A DNA stretch of 64,000 nucleotides from Alteromonas sp. M12 (GCF_037478005.1 NZ_CP144164.1:4650001-4714000); one strand, 5' to 3'. Counted from the stretch's first letter, positions 1-9,562 are shown. Made by a program: numbers and translations. Notes: generated by a model not told the origin, from the letters alone.

Positions 1-1
1 A

Positions 2-1489
2 TCACCCGATACTGCTGATTTCTATCTTCAAACTCCAGCTCAACCAACTGTTTATGCCCTATGGGAAGGGATTGATTATAGTCAACGTGAGAATTTAACA
101 GGAGGAAACAGTATCTATGGGGGCTATGACGACGACTGGAGTTACGAACCTCAAAGTAACCCCACTCCAATAGTAGTAGAACGCGTTGGATTGGTTTTTT
201 ACAATGTTGATCAAGCTTCCAAAGTGGCTGGGATCAATTTGCAGATCACTGAAGATACGGATTCAAACTTAAACATGTTGGGTCTATATGTTTCAGGTGG
301 CGCCAGTGCTTTCACCCTCGAAAACTCCACAATTACCGTTGACGGTTTCACTTCAACCAATTTACAAACGACACCTGGTTACACAGTGGGTGTCTACTTA
401 GATCAAGTTGAAACCACTTATGTGAGGAACAATCAAATTAGTGTTGGAGATGGAAAATCCAGTGCCGACAGGACAACCCAGCCTTCTACTAAAGGCTCCG
501 ATGGTAACGATGGCGAAGATGGCCGAGTCGGTTTTAATACAGTAGGAGGTGAAGGAGGTTCTGGTACAACGGGGTGGGATGGCGGTGCTGGCGGTAATGC
601 AGGAAATAATTCGTTTGAAACAGGAGAAGACGGCGTGTCAGGTAAAGGTCGAACGACGTCTCCATTTATATCCGGTGGTAGCGGAGGTACTAGAGGATTT
701 TCGACTTACAATGATGGAAAAGGTTCGCCCGGTTCGGACGGAGATGATGGTGTTAGAGGTTCCTCTGGCGACGGAGCCTTGGGTTGGGGGGCTTTATTTA
801 GCACTGGAGCATATCGCGTCAGTACGGGTGAAGTGGGCGATGTAGGCTACTCAGGTGCCGGCGGCGGTGGCGGCGGTGGTGGCGCTGGCGGTTCATTTGG
901 ACAAAATGGTGGAGCTGGCGGCGGTGGCGGTGAAGGCGGTGGTGGCGGTACCGGTGGTTATGCCGGTTACTCAGGCGGTGCATCCATTGCCATTCACATC
1001 GTCGGAGGAAGCTTAAATGAAGTTGTCGACAATATCCTCATTTCTGGCAATGGTGGAAACGGTGGCCAAGGTGGTTTGGGCTCTGATGGTGGTGAAGGCG
1101 GCAGCGGTGGCGAAGGCGATCCAGGCAACCTCAGTGGTGGCGAAGGTGGAGACGGTGGTGATGGCGGTGACGGTGGCGATGGCGGTATCGGTGGTTCAGG
1201 TGCTGGCGGTCCATCATTTGGTATCTTTATAGGTAGCAATACACCGGCAACCATCAGCAATAACCAAGTTACGACAGGAATGGGTGGCGATGGCGCTGCT
1301 GCGAGAATTGGTTCAGAGGATGACACTGCCGCCGGTGAAGGAGGCTGGAGTTACGGCATCTTCGATGCCGTACCAGCAGATAATTTTGCTGTGATACTGA
1401 ATGATAACAGCTTTGATATTGGCGAGCCTGGCGAGAATGGTGGCACTAAAGAAGGCACAGGCGCATTCGGAAACACCAATATCGAATAG
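2..1489 (+). CDS. Glycine-rich, probable beta-helix surface/secreted protein (5' end outside window)
   Basis: The frame is open from base 2 to the stop at 1489, so this is the C-terminal 495 or so residues of a longer protein. An internal TTG at 191 should not be taken as the start. The visible part begins with non-repetitive sequence containing short parallel-beta-helix-like stretches (for example LENSTITVDGFTS and LNEVVDNILISGNGG). Between about bases 490 and 1215 it is dominated by G-G-x and G-D-G-G repeats, up to nine consecutive Gly codons. Such Gly-rich insertions interrupt right-handed beta-helix (DUF1565/Beta_helix type) surface proteins, but no catalytic motif is visible. The reverse strand of the repeat is an artefactual Pro-rich frame. 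It lies upstream of a secreted protein and an ECF-sigma/kinase/phosphatase cluster. The coding call is firm, the exported location is inferred, and the function is unknown. Confidence 0.8.
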   Translation, partial: SPDTADFYLQTPAQPTVYALWEGIDYSQRENLTGGNSIYGGYDDDWSYEPQSNPTPIVVERVGLVFYNVDQASKVAGINLQITEDTDSNLNMLGLYVSGGASAFTLENSTITVDGFTSTNLQTTPGYTVGVYLDQVETTYVRNNQISVGDGKSSADRTTQPSTKGSDGNDGEDGRVGFNTVGGEGGSGTTGWDGGAGGNAGNNSFETGEDGVSGKGRTTSPFISGGSGGTRGFSTYNDGKGSPGSDGDDGVRGSSGDGALGWGALFSTGAYRVSTGEVGDVGYSGAGGGGGGGGAGGSFGQNGGAGGGGGEGGGGGTGGYAGYSGGASIAIHIVGGSLNEVVDNILISGNGGNGGQGGLGSDGGEGGSGGEGDPGNLSGGEGGDGGDGGDGGDGGIGGSGAGGPSFGIFIGSNTPATISNNQVTTGMGGDGAAARIGSEDDTAAGEGGWSYGIFDAVPADNFAVILNDNSFDIGEPGENGGTKEGTGAFGNTNIE

Positions 1490-1519
1490 ATCACTATTTG
1501 CACTGTGAGCATTCATAAC

Positions 1520-1545
1520 AGCTAGCAGCATTTTTGCTGCTAGCT
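1520..1545. other. Perfect 11-bp hairpin between genes
   Basis: An 11-bp perfect inverted repeat (AGCTAGCAGCA and its complement) encloses a TTTT loop, 30 bases after the stop of the Gly-rich gene. No T-tract follows on either strand, so it is not a canonical intrinsic terminator. It may still end or stabilise the upstream mRNA. Confidence 0.5.
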
Positions 1546-1591
1546 CCACTCACCTTTTAGCTAACTAACGATCAAAACAAGGAATTTATAC

Positions 1592-2074
1592 ATGTTTCGT
1601 CATTTTAAAATAAAAGCGTTCTTTGTCATGAGTATTTTATGGTTTACGCCAACGCAAGCTCAAGTCAATCAAATACCCGAGATAGGCGCGTTTCTACCCT
1701 CTATCACTGATGTTAAACCCAAAGAGGTATCTGCAATCGATGGATTATGGACAATTTCTAGCCTCGATAAAGTGGTACGCATAGACCGTGGTCGTATTTA
1801 TGCCATTGAAGGTTGGACCCACTTATTTGTGTTGAAAATACAACCAGGCATGGTAGTCATCCATCCATTTCAACAACAATCTCCAGGGGTATTTGTTGGC
1901 GACGATTTGCCTTTGCAAGGCCCGTTAAAAGCAGTTTTAACCGGAGACAGAGTGTTAGATGTTGACGTTGATGGTGCGCTTGGTCAGGTCAATTACCAGA
2001 TGATCCCTCGACAATTAGACGACAACGAAGCGTTTAACAAACTCATTAAGCAAATTCGTCAATCCGGTAGCTAA
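1592..2074 (+). CDS. Small secreted protein of unknown function
   Basis: This gene encodes 160 residues. The N-terminus has basic residues, a hydrophobic stretch (AFFVMSILWF) and a plausible signal-peptidase site after TQA (about residue 23), so the product is probably periplasmic or secreted. The mature part is a small beta-rich domain of alternating hydrophobic strands with no Cys and no recognisable catalytic motif. I do not recognise the family. The ATG at 1592 follows a weak AAGGAAT ribosome-binding site. It lies between the Gly-rich surface protein and the ECF-sigma/kinase operon on the same strand. That position suggests, without proving, that it belongs to the envelope function controlled by that module. 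Confidence 0.7.
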   Translation: MFRHFKIKAFFVMSILWFTPTQAQVNQIPEIGAFLPSITDVKPKEVSAIDGLWTISSLDKVVRIDRGRIYAIEGWTHLFVLKIQPGMVVIHPFQQQSPGVFVGDDLPLQGPLKAVLTGDRVLDVDVDGALGQVNYQMIPRQLDDNEAFNKLIKQIRQSGS

Positions 2075-2230
2075 AGACAACACTGTGGATTGAGAATGGT
2101 GCTTAGTAAACAGCGAAAAAGCAATGTAGCTGAATTCCGTGGATTTCTTTGCTCGGTTTGTTTTTTGTGCAAAAATGAAATAAACAAAACGCCTAGCAGA
2201 TTTGCAGTGCACTTCACAGAGAACGAAGTT

Positions 2231-2803
2231 ATGTCGTCTTTTGCAAACAAAATCGAATCGTTATCCCCAGAAGTACAATCACTGATGCTTGCAGAATTAC
2301 ATCGTATTGCATCACGCTTTATGTGTGCTGAACAACAAGGCCACACGCTGCAGGCTACTGCATTAGTGAATGAAGCGTACATAAGGCTTGCTGAAAAAAC
2401 GATGAATATTGCTGACAAACAACACTTCATCGCCATTGCCGCCCAACAAATGCGCAGAATTTTGGTTGACCATGCCCGTGAAAAATATGCGGCTAAACGA
2501 GGTGGTAAGCAAATTAAAGTGACCTTAGTCGATCAACAAGGGGATATAGCCCAGCTCTCAAGTCAAGATCAAGTAGAGCTGATGTACATTGATGAATTAC
2601 TTAATCAACTTGCCTGCTTTGATCAACGTGCCTCGCAGATTTTTGAACTCAAACTCTTTTCCATGTTAACCCATCCTGAAATAGCAGACCTCTTGGGACT
2701 TTCCGTAGCAACAGTAGAACGCGACATACAGGCCGCGAAAGCCTGGTTCAAAGTCCAAATTCACGCCAATAATTCATCTTCATCCAGCCCAGAGCGAAAC
2801 TGA
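2231..2803 (+). CDS. ECF-family RNA polymerase sigma factor (kinase-linked type)
   Basis: The protein has 190 residues from the ATG at 2231. The frame is open 141 bases further upstream, but that part has no homologous look and the ATG gives the normal family N-terminus. Sigma region 2 is visible around GHTLQATALVNEAYIRL and QMRRILVDHAREKYAAKRGG. A C-terminal region 4 helix-turn-helix lies around HPEIADLLGLSVATVERDI. This is the ECF subgroup (TIGR02999-like, ECF43-type) usually encoded beside transmembrane Ser/Thr kinases. In characterised pairs (EcfP/PknT of Vibrio parahaemolyticus, EcfK/PknS of Xanthomonas citri) the kinase activates the sigma factor by phosphorylation. Here the kinase gene starts two bases after the stop, with no anti-sigma gene, which supports the same mode. 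The regulon is unknown. Confidence 0.88.
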   Translation: MSSFANKIESLSPEVQSLMLAELHRIASRFMCAEQQGHTLQATALVNEAYIRLAEKTMNIADKQHFIAIAAQQMRRILVDHAREKYAAKRGGKQIKVTLVDQQGDIAQLSSQDQVELMYIDELLNQLACFDQRASQIFELKLFSMLTHPEIADLLGLSVATVERDIQAAKAWFKVQIHANNSSSSSPERN

Positions 2804-2804
2804 T

Positions 2805-5474
2805 ATGGAGCAACAAAAATGGTTTCTAATTAAACAGTTATTTAGCGAAGCACAAGCGCTGCCAACAGCTGAGCAACAAGGATACGTGCAGCGTAAAAGC
2901 GAGGGAGATGAACAGGTTTACGAAAGTGTGATGCAAATGCTAGGAGTCGAAAATAGCACTCGAAATAATCCTAATTTGTCGGGCATTATTGCCGCTTCAG
3001 CATCGCAATTATTAATCGATGATCAAGCATTGCAAGCAGGCGATGTTGTCGAACAATTTAAAGTGGTTGAACCTATAGGTGATGGCGGCATGGGCAGTGT
3101 ATTCTTGGGCGAACGTGCCGAAGGTGATTTTGAACAACTGGTTGCCATTAAAGTGATTCACCGTAAACATTTTACGGTGCAAAGCCTACAACGCTTCATA
3201 CGCGAACGTCAAATTCTGGCGTCATTACACCATAAAAACATTGCAAGCTTTATTGGTGGTGGAGAAACCCAGCATGGACAACCCTATATTATTTTAGAAT
3301 ACGTTGATGGGGTCACTATTACCCAATATTGCCAGCAACATAGATTAGATATTCCACAACGCTTGGATTTATTTAAACAAGTTTTAGCTGCCGTAATCTA
3401 CGCTCATCAAAACCTAGTTGTGCACCGTGATATTAAGCCCAGCAACGTTTTAGTTAATGCTCAAGGTGACGTTAAATTACTGGATTTTGGCATTGCCAAG
3501 TTGGTACAAGAAAGTCACGAGGGAGCTAACCTTGCCGGCGATTTAACCCAAGAGTTTAGCCGAGTCTTAACTCCTGCCAATGCATCTCCAGAGCAAGTGC
3601 TTGGTAGCAATATAACGACTCGCTCAGATGTATATGGATTGGGTGCTTTGTTAATGCACCTGTTAACCGACGAACCAGTGTTCGATACTTCCGCCACCAC
3701 TCAGTCTAGCTTGGAATCGATGATAGTCGACCAAGTGCCGGTACGTCCAAGTTTCAAGTGTTTAGAGTCAACTGATGAACATATCCGTAAACGGGCCAAA
3801 AGCCTGAAGGGGGATTTAGATACGATTGTAATGAAAGCCTTGCAAAAAGATCCTGAACGACGCTATTCAAGTACTGAGCACTTTTTAGAAGACATTGTAA
3901 GACATCAACGCAACTATCCCATATCTGCCAAGCCAGACAGCCTTGTTTATAGAGTCACAAAGTTTGTGCAACGTAATACCTTAAGTACGGTGCTAGTATC
4001 CCTGTTTTTGGCGAGTTTAATAAGCACTAGTATCGTCATAATGCAGCAATCTATTACGATTCAAAATGAACGTGATGCGGCGTTAAAACAAGCTTTTATC
4101 GCGCAAGAAACAGCTAAATTCATGACGGATATGTTCGATGCCGCAGATCCCAATATCCATGCAGGCGAATCCATTAGTGTTAAGTCATTAGTCGACCAAG
4201 CAGCCGTCGATTTAGACAAGCTTAACAGTGATCCATTGATCATGGCACAACTCAGCGGCACGTTATCCAGCGTATATAACCAACTCGGGGAATACGATTT
4301 ATCCTCTTCTATGATGGAAAAAGCCGAACAATATCTGTTCGCCTCCAAACAAGATTCAGAAAATGCGAGCTATATTGCCCTAAAATTTTTATTGGGAAAT
4401 GAGAAGGCCAACCTACTCGTAAATACCGGTCAATATGATCAGGCACTCAGCTTAACTGCGTCACTTATCCAAGATCTGGAAAATACCGATACTTCCAGCT
4501 TAAGTGCAGAGCAAATAGATAACTTTTACATCTGGCTTGAATACGGATTGGGTTCCGCCTACTCATATAGTGGACGAGACACCTTGGCAATCGAGCATTA
4601 TCAAAATGCCTTAACACGATCCGAGCAAGTGGTAGCGGCAGGAGGAGAGTACGCCGAAGAGATATTGATAAATCATTTATCAAGTCGTTATTTTGGATTG
4701 GGCCATTCACTTCGCAGGGTAGGTGACTACGCCCAGTCTAAAATAGTGCTGCTACGTGGTATTGAAATTGAAAAATCGTTAGATAAACCGCCAAGCTTAG
4801 ATCTTGCCCATGGCCTCAACCAACTTGCAGACACGTATTTGCAACTTGGTGAGCTAGAACTAGCAGAAAAATATGCCCAAGAAGGACTTACTATTAGGCG
4901 CAATATTCATGATTATGGACATATCGAAATCATTGCCAGTACAGGAGTGCTTAGCAATATTTACGCGAAACAAAAGCACTATGATCGCAGTATCGAAATG
5001 CGTGAAGAAATGTTGAACATGGTGGAGCAAGCTGTGGGTAAGGAACACCCGTTTTATGCCAGTGTATTGGATGCGTTAGGCAATTTACACATGCTCAAAA
5101 ATGACTATCAAAAAGCACGCCGGTATTTCGATGATTCATATGAACTTTTTGCGCTGATCTTTCCCGAAGGTCATATATATGTGGCAAAAACTTTAGTCAA
5201 TCTAGGTGATCTCGCGCTACGGGAAGATAAAATCCAACTAGCAAAAGACAACTTTGAACAAGCTCTGCAAATTTTAACGTCCAAGGCACCAGATCCCTCA
5301 GAATTAATGGCAAAAGCCAACGCATTATATGCGGTAAGCTTATATAAAAATGCTCAGCCAGAAGCAGCAATTGAATACGAAGAATCTGCATTGAACATTT
5401 TACAAACTACATTTGGACTAGACTCTTTTGAATACAAAACCTTGTACCAACGCCTGCAAAGTGCCAAAAACTGA
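2805..5474 (+). CDS. Transmembrane Ser/Thr protein kinase with C-terminal TPR repeats
   Basis: The protein has 889 residues. The kinase domain spans about 85-370: Gly-rich loop GDGGMG (92-97), VAIK lysine K116, catalytic HRD (207-209) with the KPSN loop, DFG (227-229) and SPE (261-263). All essential catalytic residues are present. A single transmembrane helix follows at about 392-413. The remaining 470 or so residues are helical TPR-type repeats that should lie in the periplasm and could act as sensor or docking surface. The start is fixed by the two-base gap after the sigma-factor stop, and the stop lies two bases before the phosphatase ATG, so the three genes form one operon. By analogy with kinase-linked ECF factors, it probably phosphorylates the sigma factor encoded upstream. 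The signal is unknown. Confidence 0.9.
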   Translation: MEQQKWFLIKQLFSEAQALPTAEQQGYVQRKSEGDEQVYESVMQMLGVENSTRNNPNLSGIIAASASQLLIDDQALQAGDVVEQFKVVEPIGDGGMGSVFLGERAEGDFEQLVAIKVIHRKHFTVQSLQRFIRERQILASLHHKNIASFIGGGETQHGQPYIILEYVDGVTITQYCQQHRLDIPQRLDLFKQVLAAVIYAHQNLVVHRDIKPSNVLVNAQGDVKLLDFGIAKLVQESHEGANLAGDLTQEFSRVLTPANASPEQVLGSNITTRSDVYGLGALLMHLLTDEPVFDTSATTQSSLESMIVDQVPVRPSFKCLESTDEHIRKRAKSLKGDLDTIVMKALQKDPERRYSSTEHFLEDIVRHQRNYPISAKPDSLVYRVTKFVQRNTLSTVLVSLFLASLISTSIVIMQQSITIQNERDAALKQAFIAQETAKFMTDMFDAADPNIHAGESISVKSLVDQAAVDLDKLNSDPLIMAQLSGTLSSVYNQLGEYDLSSSMMEKAEQYLFASKQDSENASYIALKFLLGNEKANLLVNTGQYDQALSLTASLIQDLENTDTSSLSAEQIDNFYIWLEYGLGSAYSYSGRDTLAIEHYQNALTRSEQVVAAGGEYAEEILINHLSSRYFGLGHSLRRVGDYAQSKIVLLRGIEIEKSLDKPPSLDLAHGLNQLADTYLQLGELELAEKYAQEGLTIRRNIHDYGHIEIIASTGVLSNIYAKQKHYDRSIEMREEMLNMVEQAVGKEHPFYASVLDALGNLHMLKNDYQKARRYFDDSYELFALIFPEGHIYVAKTLVNLGDLALREDKIQLAKDNFEQALQILTSKAPDPSELMAKANALYAVSLYKNAQPEAAIEYEESALNILQTTFGLDSFEYKTLYQRLQSAKN

Positions 5475-5475
5475 G

Positions 5476-6177
5476 ATGTATATGGCTGCGGGTAACACCC
5501 ACAAAGGCATTCGCAGAACTAGCAATCAAGACGCAATTTTTATGGATGATAGCCAAGGTATTTGGATAGTCGCTGATGGTATGGGTGGGCACAATGCTGG
5601 TGAAATAGCGGCCAATATAATTTGTAAGTATTTACCAACTGAAATTAAACAGCCATCTCAAACCGTCACCAATGCGATCCTCAAAGTGCATAACCAAATA
5701 CAAACCGCCAGCCGGCAACACACATTGTATGCAGGTATGGGTAGCACTATGATTCTGGCAGTCCAGCAACAACAGCATTTACAAATATACTGGAGTGGAG
5801 ATTGTCGCGCCTATTTATACACTGCAGGTAAATTGAGATTAGTTAGCAAAGATCATTCTTTGATACAGAAACTCAAAGACGACAATATTATTGATGATCA
5901 GGCGGCGGCTAAACATCCCCAGCGCCACTTAGTTACGTCATGTTTAGGAGGATCCCTTGCACAACCTGTGATCGACAATATAACGCTCATATTAGGTCTT
6001 AATGATTTGTTACTACTGTGCTCAGATGGTTTGTATAACGAGCTAAATTTGCAAGACATGCAGGCTATTATTAGCGAAAAAAAAGCATCTGAAACTAGGG
6101 TCAATGAATTAATTAAACAGGCAAATCAGCTAGGAGGAAAAGACAATATCTCAGCCATTTTGATTGCTCATCGGTGA
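5476..6177 (+). CDS. PP2C-family Ser/Thr protein phosphatase
   Basis: The product has about 233 residues from the ATG at 5476; a second ATG at 5482 is equally possible. A longer frame from 5428 would overlap the kinase and adds a non-homologous leader. PP2C motifs occur in order: NQDAIF near the N-terminus, VADGMGGH (metal-binding Asp), GMGSTM, WSGDCRAYLY, KDHS, LLLCSDGL and GGKDNIS with the terminal metal-binding Asp. This is a stand-alone cytoplasmic catalytic domain without a membrane segment. Encoded directly after the kinase, it is the natural antagonist that would reset phosphorylation of the kinase and/or the sigma factor. The second ECF/kinase pair in this window lacks such a gene. 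Confidence 0.9.
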   Translation: MYMAAGNTHKGIRRTSNQDAIFMDDSQGIWIVADGMGGHNAGEIAANIICKYLPTEIKQPSQTVTNAILKVHNQIQTASRQHTLYAGMGSTMILAVQQQQHLQIYWSGDCRAYLYTAGKLRLVSKDHSLIQKLKDDNIIDDQAAAKHPQRHLVTSCLGGSLAQPVIDNITLILGLNDLLLLCSDGLYNELNLQDMQAIISEKKASETRVNELIKQANQLGGKDNISAILIAHR

Positions 6178-6529
6178 GACCAAATTTAGCTAGTCATCTT
6201 CGCTATTTTTACCATTTAGCCATTATCATCGTGTTTTAATTGAACAAATTTAGCAAACTATGTAAGCATATTGATACAAATTTCGCTAAATCAAAAAAAC
6301 AATCACTAAGTTATAACATTCAGTTTTTCAGCGCATTGTTGTAAGATTTAAATGATGTTTCAAGTAACTTTGTAGCTTTTGCAGCCCCTAATTTGCGATC
6401 AGTTTAGGCTCTCCCTCATTTGTTACTCAAAGAAGCATTCTTTAAATAATAATAACTGCATGTCGTTGAAGGTGTCGATTAAAACTCTGCTCACATTGCA
6501 AATTTTCTATACAACAATCAGGTAACACA
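6178..6529. other. 352-bp intergenic region, nothing firm seen
   Basis: This AT-rich stretch separates the phosphatase stop from the M1-peptidase start. I see no convincing terminator hairpin, RNA gene or credible small ORF. It must hold the promoter of the peptidase gene, whose ATG follows an AGGTAA ribosome-binding site. Confidence 0.5.
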
Positions 6530-8992
6530 ATGTTTAAACCACTCTCTATGGTAGCTTTGCTATCATGTTTTGCGATTGGCTTTGCAAACGCAGCAATTAA
6601 TCAAACAAAAGGCGATTTTGAAGATAAATTTCGTCAGCTAGATGAATCTCTTCCTACTCCCAATGTGTATCGCAACGCCGCAGGTGAACCCGGTCATGAA
6701 TATTGGCAGCAGCAAGTAGATTACCAAATCAAGGCAAAATTAGATGAACAAAAGCGTCGAATTGAAGCCAGTGAACAAATCACTTACCACAACAATTCAC
6801 CGGATACGTTAAAGTATTTGTGGATGCAATTAGAGCAGAATAAATTTCGCAACGACTCAATGTCGGCCATGACCACCACCTTTGGTGGTATTGGTAACCG
6901 TGGTCCAGCAACGGCATCTGCATCATCTGATAAACCCGCACAGCTTAGCTTAGGTGCACTGCGTCGCCAGCAATTTACCGATGACCACGACTTAGGCTTT
7001 GATATTCAGTCAGTGACCGACAGCAACGGTAACAAGCTCAAATTCACAATAGTGGGTACCAACATGCGTATCGACTTACCTCGTCACCTGAAGCCGGGTA
7101 AAAAAACCGTATTCAATATTGATTACGCGTTTAATATTGTCGAAGAAGATGCCGTAACAGCACGTTCAGGTTATGAACATTTCCCTGATGATGAGCGTGA
7201 AGGCGGAAATGATATTTTCTTATTAGCCCAATGGTTCCCGCGTTTACATGCTTATACCGATTACGAAGCGTGGACTAACCGAGAGTTCATTGGTCGAGGT
7301 GAATTTACCTTGGAGTTTGGTAACTACGAGGTGGAACTGACCGTACCTGCGGATCATATTGTCAGCGCCACTGGCGAGTTACAAAACCCCAAAAATGTAC
7401 TCACATCTACCCAACGCAAACGTTTAAAGCAAGCTGAAGATGCAGAGCGTATCGTTTTCGTGGTGACGGCTGAAGAAGCGCTAGAAAACGAGAAAGAAGG
7501 CACAGACGCAACAAAAACATGGAAATTCAGTGCTAACAATGTACGTGATTTCGCATGGGCTTCGTCACGCAAATTCATGTGGGATGCCCGTGGCCACCAG
7601 CAAGGTGGAGATGATCAACCTTTAGTCATGGCGATGTCGTTTTACCCTAAAGAAGGCGGCAAATTATGGGAAAAGTATTCCACTGAATCAATCATCCAAA
7701 CCTTAGAAGTCTACTCACGTTTTTCCTTTGATTATCCGTACCCCGTTGCACAATCAGTGAATGGTCCTGTAGGTGGAATGGAATATCCGATGATCACCTT
7801 TAACGGTCCTCGTACTGAATTGCAAAAAGATGGTAGCCGCACTTATTCGCAAGCTGAAAAGCGTTTCTTAATAGGCGTAGTTATCCATGAAATTGGTCAT
7901 ATTTATTTTCCAATGGTAGTCAATTCAGACGAACGTCAGTGGACTTGGATGGACGAAGGATTAAATAGCTTTTTAGACGGTGTAGCCGGTCGTGAATGGG
8001 ATCCTAGTATTCCTTGGGGTGTTGAACCAAGAGATGTTGTGGATTACATGAAGTCATCAAATCAAGTACCCATTATGACTCAATCAGACAGCGTTTTACG
8101 ACTAGGTCCTAATGCTTATACAAAGCCTGCCGCAGCCCTCAATATTCTGCGCGAAACTATCCTAGGCCGTGAATTATTCGACTTTGCATTTAAAGAGTAT
8201 GCGCAACGTTGGAAGTATAAGCGCCCTACACCATCAGACTTTTTCCGCACTATGGAAGAAGCCTCTGGGGTTGATCTAGATTGGTTCTGGCGTGGTTGGT
8301 TTTACAGTACAGACCATGTTGATATCTCCATAGATAAAATCTATAAACTACGTTTAGACACCCATGATCCAGATATCGATTTTGCTCGTCAGCGCCAAGA
8401 AGAGTTGGATAAACCTGAATCGTTAACGGACATCCGTAACAAAGCGGAAGGACGCAAACTTTGGATTGAGCGTTTCCCTGATATTACCGATTTTTATGAC
8501 GAGAATGATCGTTTCACGGTAACCAACAAAGAACGCAATGCTTATCAGAAGTTCTTAAGCAAACTCAAACCATGGGAAAAAACAGCCTTAGAACGCGCTG
8601 TGAAAGAAGACAAAAACTACTATGTATTGGACTTTTCCAATAAAGGTGGTCTAGTCATGCCAATTATACTGGAGCTAACCTTTGCTGACGGCAGTGTTGA
8701 AAATCAGTATATTCCAGCAGAAATCTGGCGTCGTACCCCTAAAGCGGTTAGCAAACTGATTATCACTGACAAAGACAAAGAGCTAGTTAGTGTGACTGTT
8801 GACCCCCACTGGGAAACAGCTGACGTGGATGTAAGCAACAACCATTATCCACCTAAAATTATTCCGTCGCGGATTGAAGCTTACAAGACCAAAAAGCGTA
8901 GCGGCAAGGTTTATCGGGACATTATGCAAGATATAAAAACCGAACTAAAAACCTATGATGAAGACGATATTGAAGAAGACGACAATAATTGA
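6530..8992 (+). CDS. M1-family (gluzincin) metallopeptidase, exported
   Basis: The protein has 820 residues, with a signal peptide at residues 1-21 ending in ANA. The zinc site is complete: HEIGH at 453-457 with the third ligand Glu476 in WMDEGLN, which is the gluzincin spacing of 18 residues. The substrate-binding GxMEN-type motif appears upstream as GGMEYP. The N-terminal half is the beta-sandwich typical of M1 enzymes, and the C-terminal part is extended and very acidic at the end (EDDIEEDDNN). It is expected to act as an aminopeptidase in the periplasm; substrate preference cannot be read from sequence. A small secreted protein gene starts two bases after its stop and is probably co-expressed. 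Confidence 0.9.
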   Translation: MFKPLSMVALLSCFAIGFANAAINQTKGDFEDKFRQLDESLPTPNVYRNAAGEPGHEYWQQQVDYQIKAKLDEQKRRIEASEQITYHNNSPDTLKYLWMQLEQNKFRNDSMSAMTTTFGGIGNRGPATASASSDKPAQLSLGALRRQQFTDDHDLGFDIQSVTDSNGNKLKFTIVGTNMRIDLPRHLKPGKKTVFNIDYAFNIVEEDAVTARSGYEHFPDDEREGGNDIFLLAQWFPRLHAYTDYEAWTNREFIGRGEFTLEFGNYEVELTVPADHIVSATGELQNPKNVLTSTQRKRLKQAEDAERIVFVVTAEEALENEKEGTDATKTWKFSANNVRDFAWASSRKFMWDARGHQQGGDDQPLVMAMSFYPKEGGKLWEKYSTESIIQTLEVYSRFSFDYPYPVAQSVNGPVGGMEYPMITFNGPRTELQKDGSRTYSQAEKRFLIGVVIHEIGHIYFPMVVNSDERQWTWMDEGLNSFLDGVAGREWDPSIPWGVEPRDVVDYMKSSNQVPIMTQSDSVLRLGPNAYTKPAAALNILRETILGRELFDFAFKEYAQRWKYKRPTPSDFFRTMEEASGVDLDWFWRGWFYSTDHVDISIDKIYKLRLDTHDPDIDFARQRQEELDKPESLTDIRNKAEGRKLWIERFPDITDFYDENDRFTVTNKERNAYQKFLSKLKPWEKTALERAVKEDKNYYVLDFSNKGGLVMPIILELTFADGSVENQYIPAEIWRRTPKAVSKLIITDKDKELVSVTVDPHWETADVDVSNNHYPPKIIPSRIEAYKTKKRSGKVYRDIMQDIKTELKTYDEDDIEEDDNN

Positions 8993-8994
8993 TC

Positions 8995-9492
8995 ATGAAT
9001 AATTTAATCAAACTAGCTTTAGGGGCGCTGTTGTTAACAGCTTTTTCCCTAAGTGCACATCAACAAAAGACCGCGATAAGCACAGTGTTGTTTAATCCGC
9101 GCACTGAGAATATTGAAATCATGCACCGCTTTAGGGTTCATGATGCCGAGCATGCGGTAAAAGAAATATTTGGTAAAGACGCGGATATACTCGATTCAGA
9201 AAAGACTCAAAATGAGTTTAGCGACTATGTAAGCAAACGCTTTTACTTGTTTGATAGTCAGCAAAAAGCCTTGCCTCTAAAAGTGGTTGGTCATGAAATA
9301 GAGGGGAAGTTTTTCTGGGTTTATCAGGAAACCACACAGCCTGCTAAGTTAGAGAATCTGAGTATACGTCATGATGCCTTACGCGATTTATGGCCACAAC
9401 AAGTCAACACGATTAATGTTGAAGGTAAAGGCGAACTGCAAACTCTGACCTTTGCAGACTCAGTGGAATTATTAAAAGTCAGCTTCCATTAA
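8995..9492 (+). CDS. DUF6702-like exported protein
   Basis: The product has 165 residues from the ATG at 8995. An in-frame TTG at 8989 overlaps the preceding stop and is less likely. A signal peptide is clear (basic start, LALGALLLTAFSLSA, cleavage near SAH). The mature protein resembles the DUF6702 family, which is commonly encoded beside M1-type peptidases in marine gammaproteobacteria and Bacteroidetes. It has a beta-rich domain with conserved-looking HRFRVHDAEHA and FWVYQE stretches. The close coupling to the peptidase suggests a partner or accessory role. The family function is not established, so this is inference from context only. Confidence 0.7.
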   Translation: MNNLIKLALGALLLTAFSLSAHQQKTAISTVLFNPRTENIEIMHRFRVHDAEHAVKEIFGKDADILDSEKTQNEFSDYVSKRFYLFDSQQKALPLKVVGHEIEGKFFWVYQETTQPAKLENLSIRHDALRDLWPQQVNTINVEGKGELQTLTFADSVELLKVSFH

Positions 9493-9562
9493 ACTTTTCA
9501 ATCAGCAGTAATAGACGTTTTTTAGAGTTCACAAAACACTAAGCTGAAATTGCTCTATTAAC

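Noticed and set aside
549..845. Additional plus-strand frames inside the Gly-rich gene (also 1017-1232)
   Set aside because: Shadow frames created by repeat codons, without ribosome-binding sites.
994..1326. Pro-rich reverse-strand ORF opposite the Gly-rich gene
   Set aside because: It is the mirror of Gly codons (GGN read as NCC); no start context and no homology-like features.
2090..2230. Extended N-terminus of the first sigma factor
   Set aside because: The extra 47 residues do not resemble ECF proteins, and the ATG at 2231 gives the family start.
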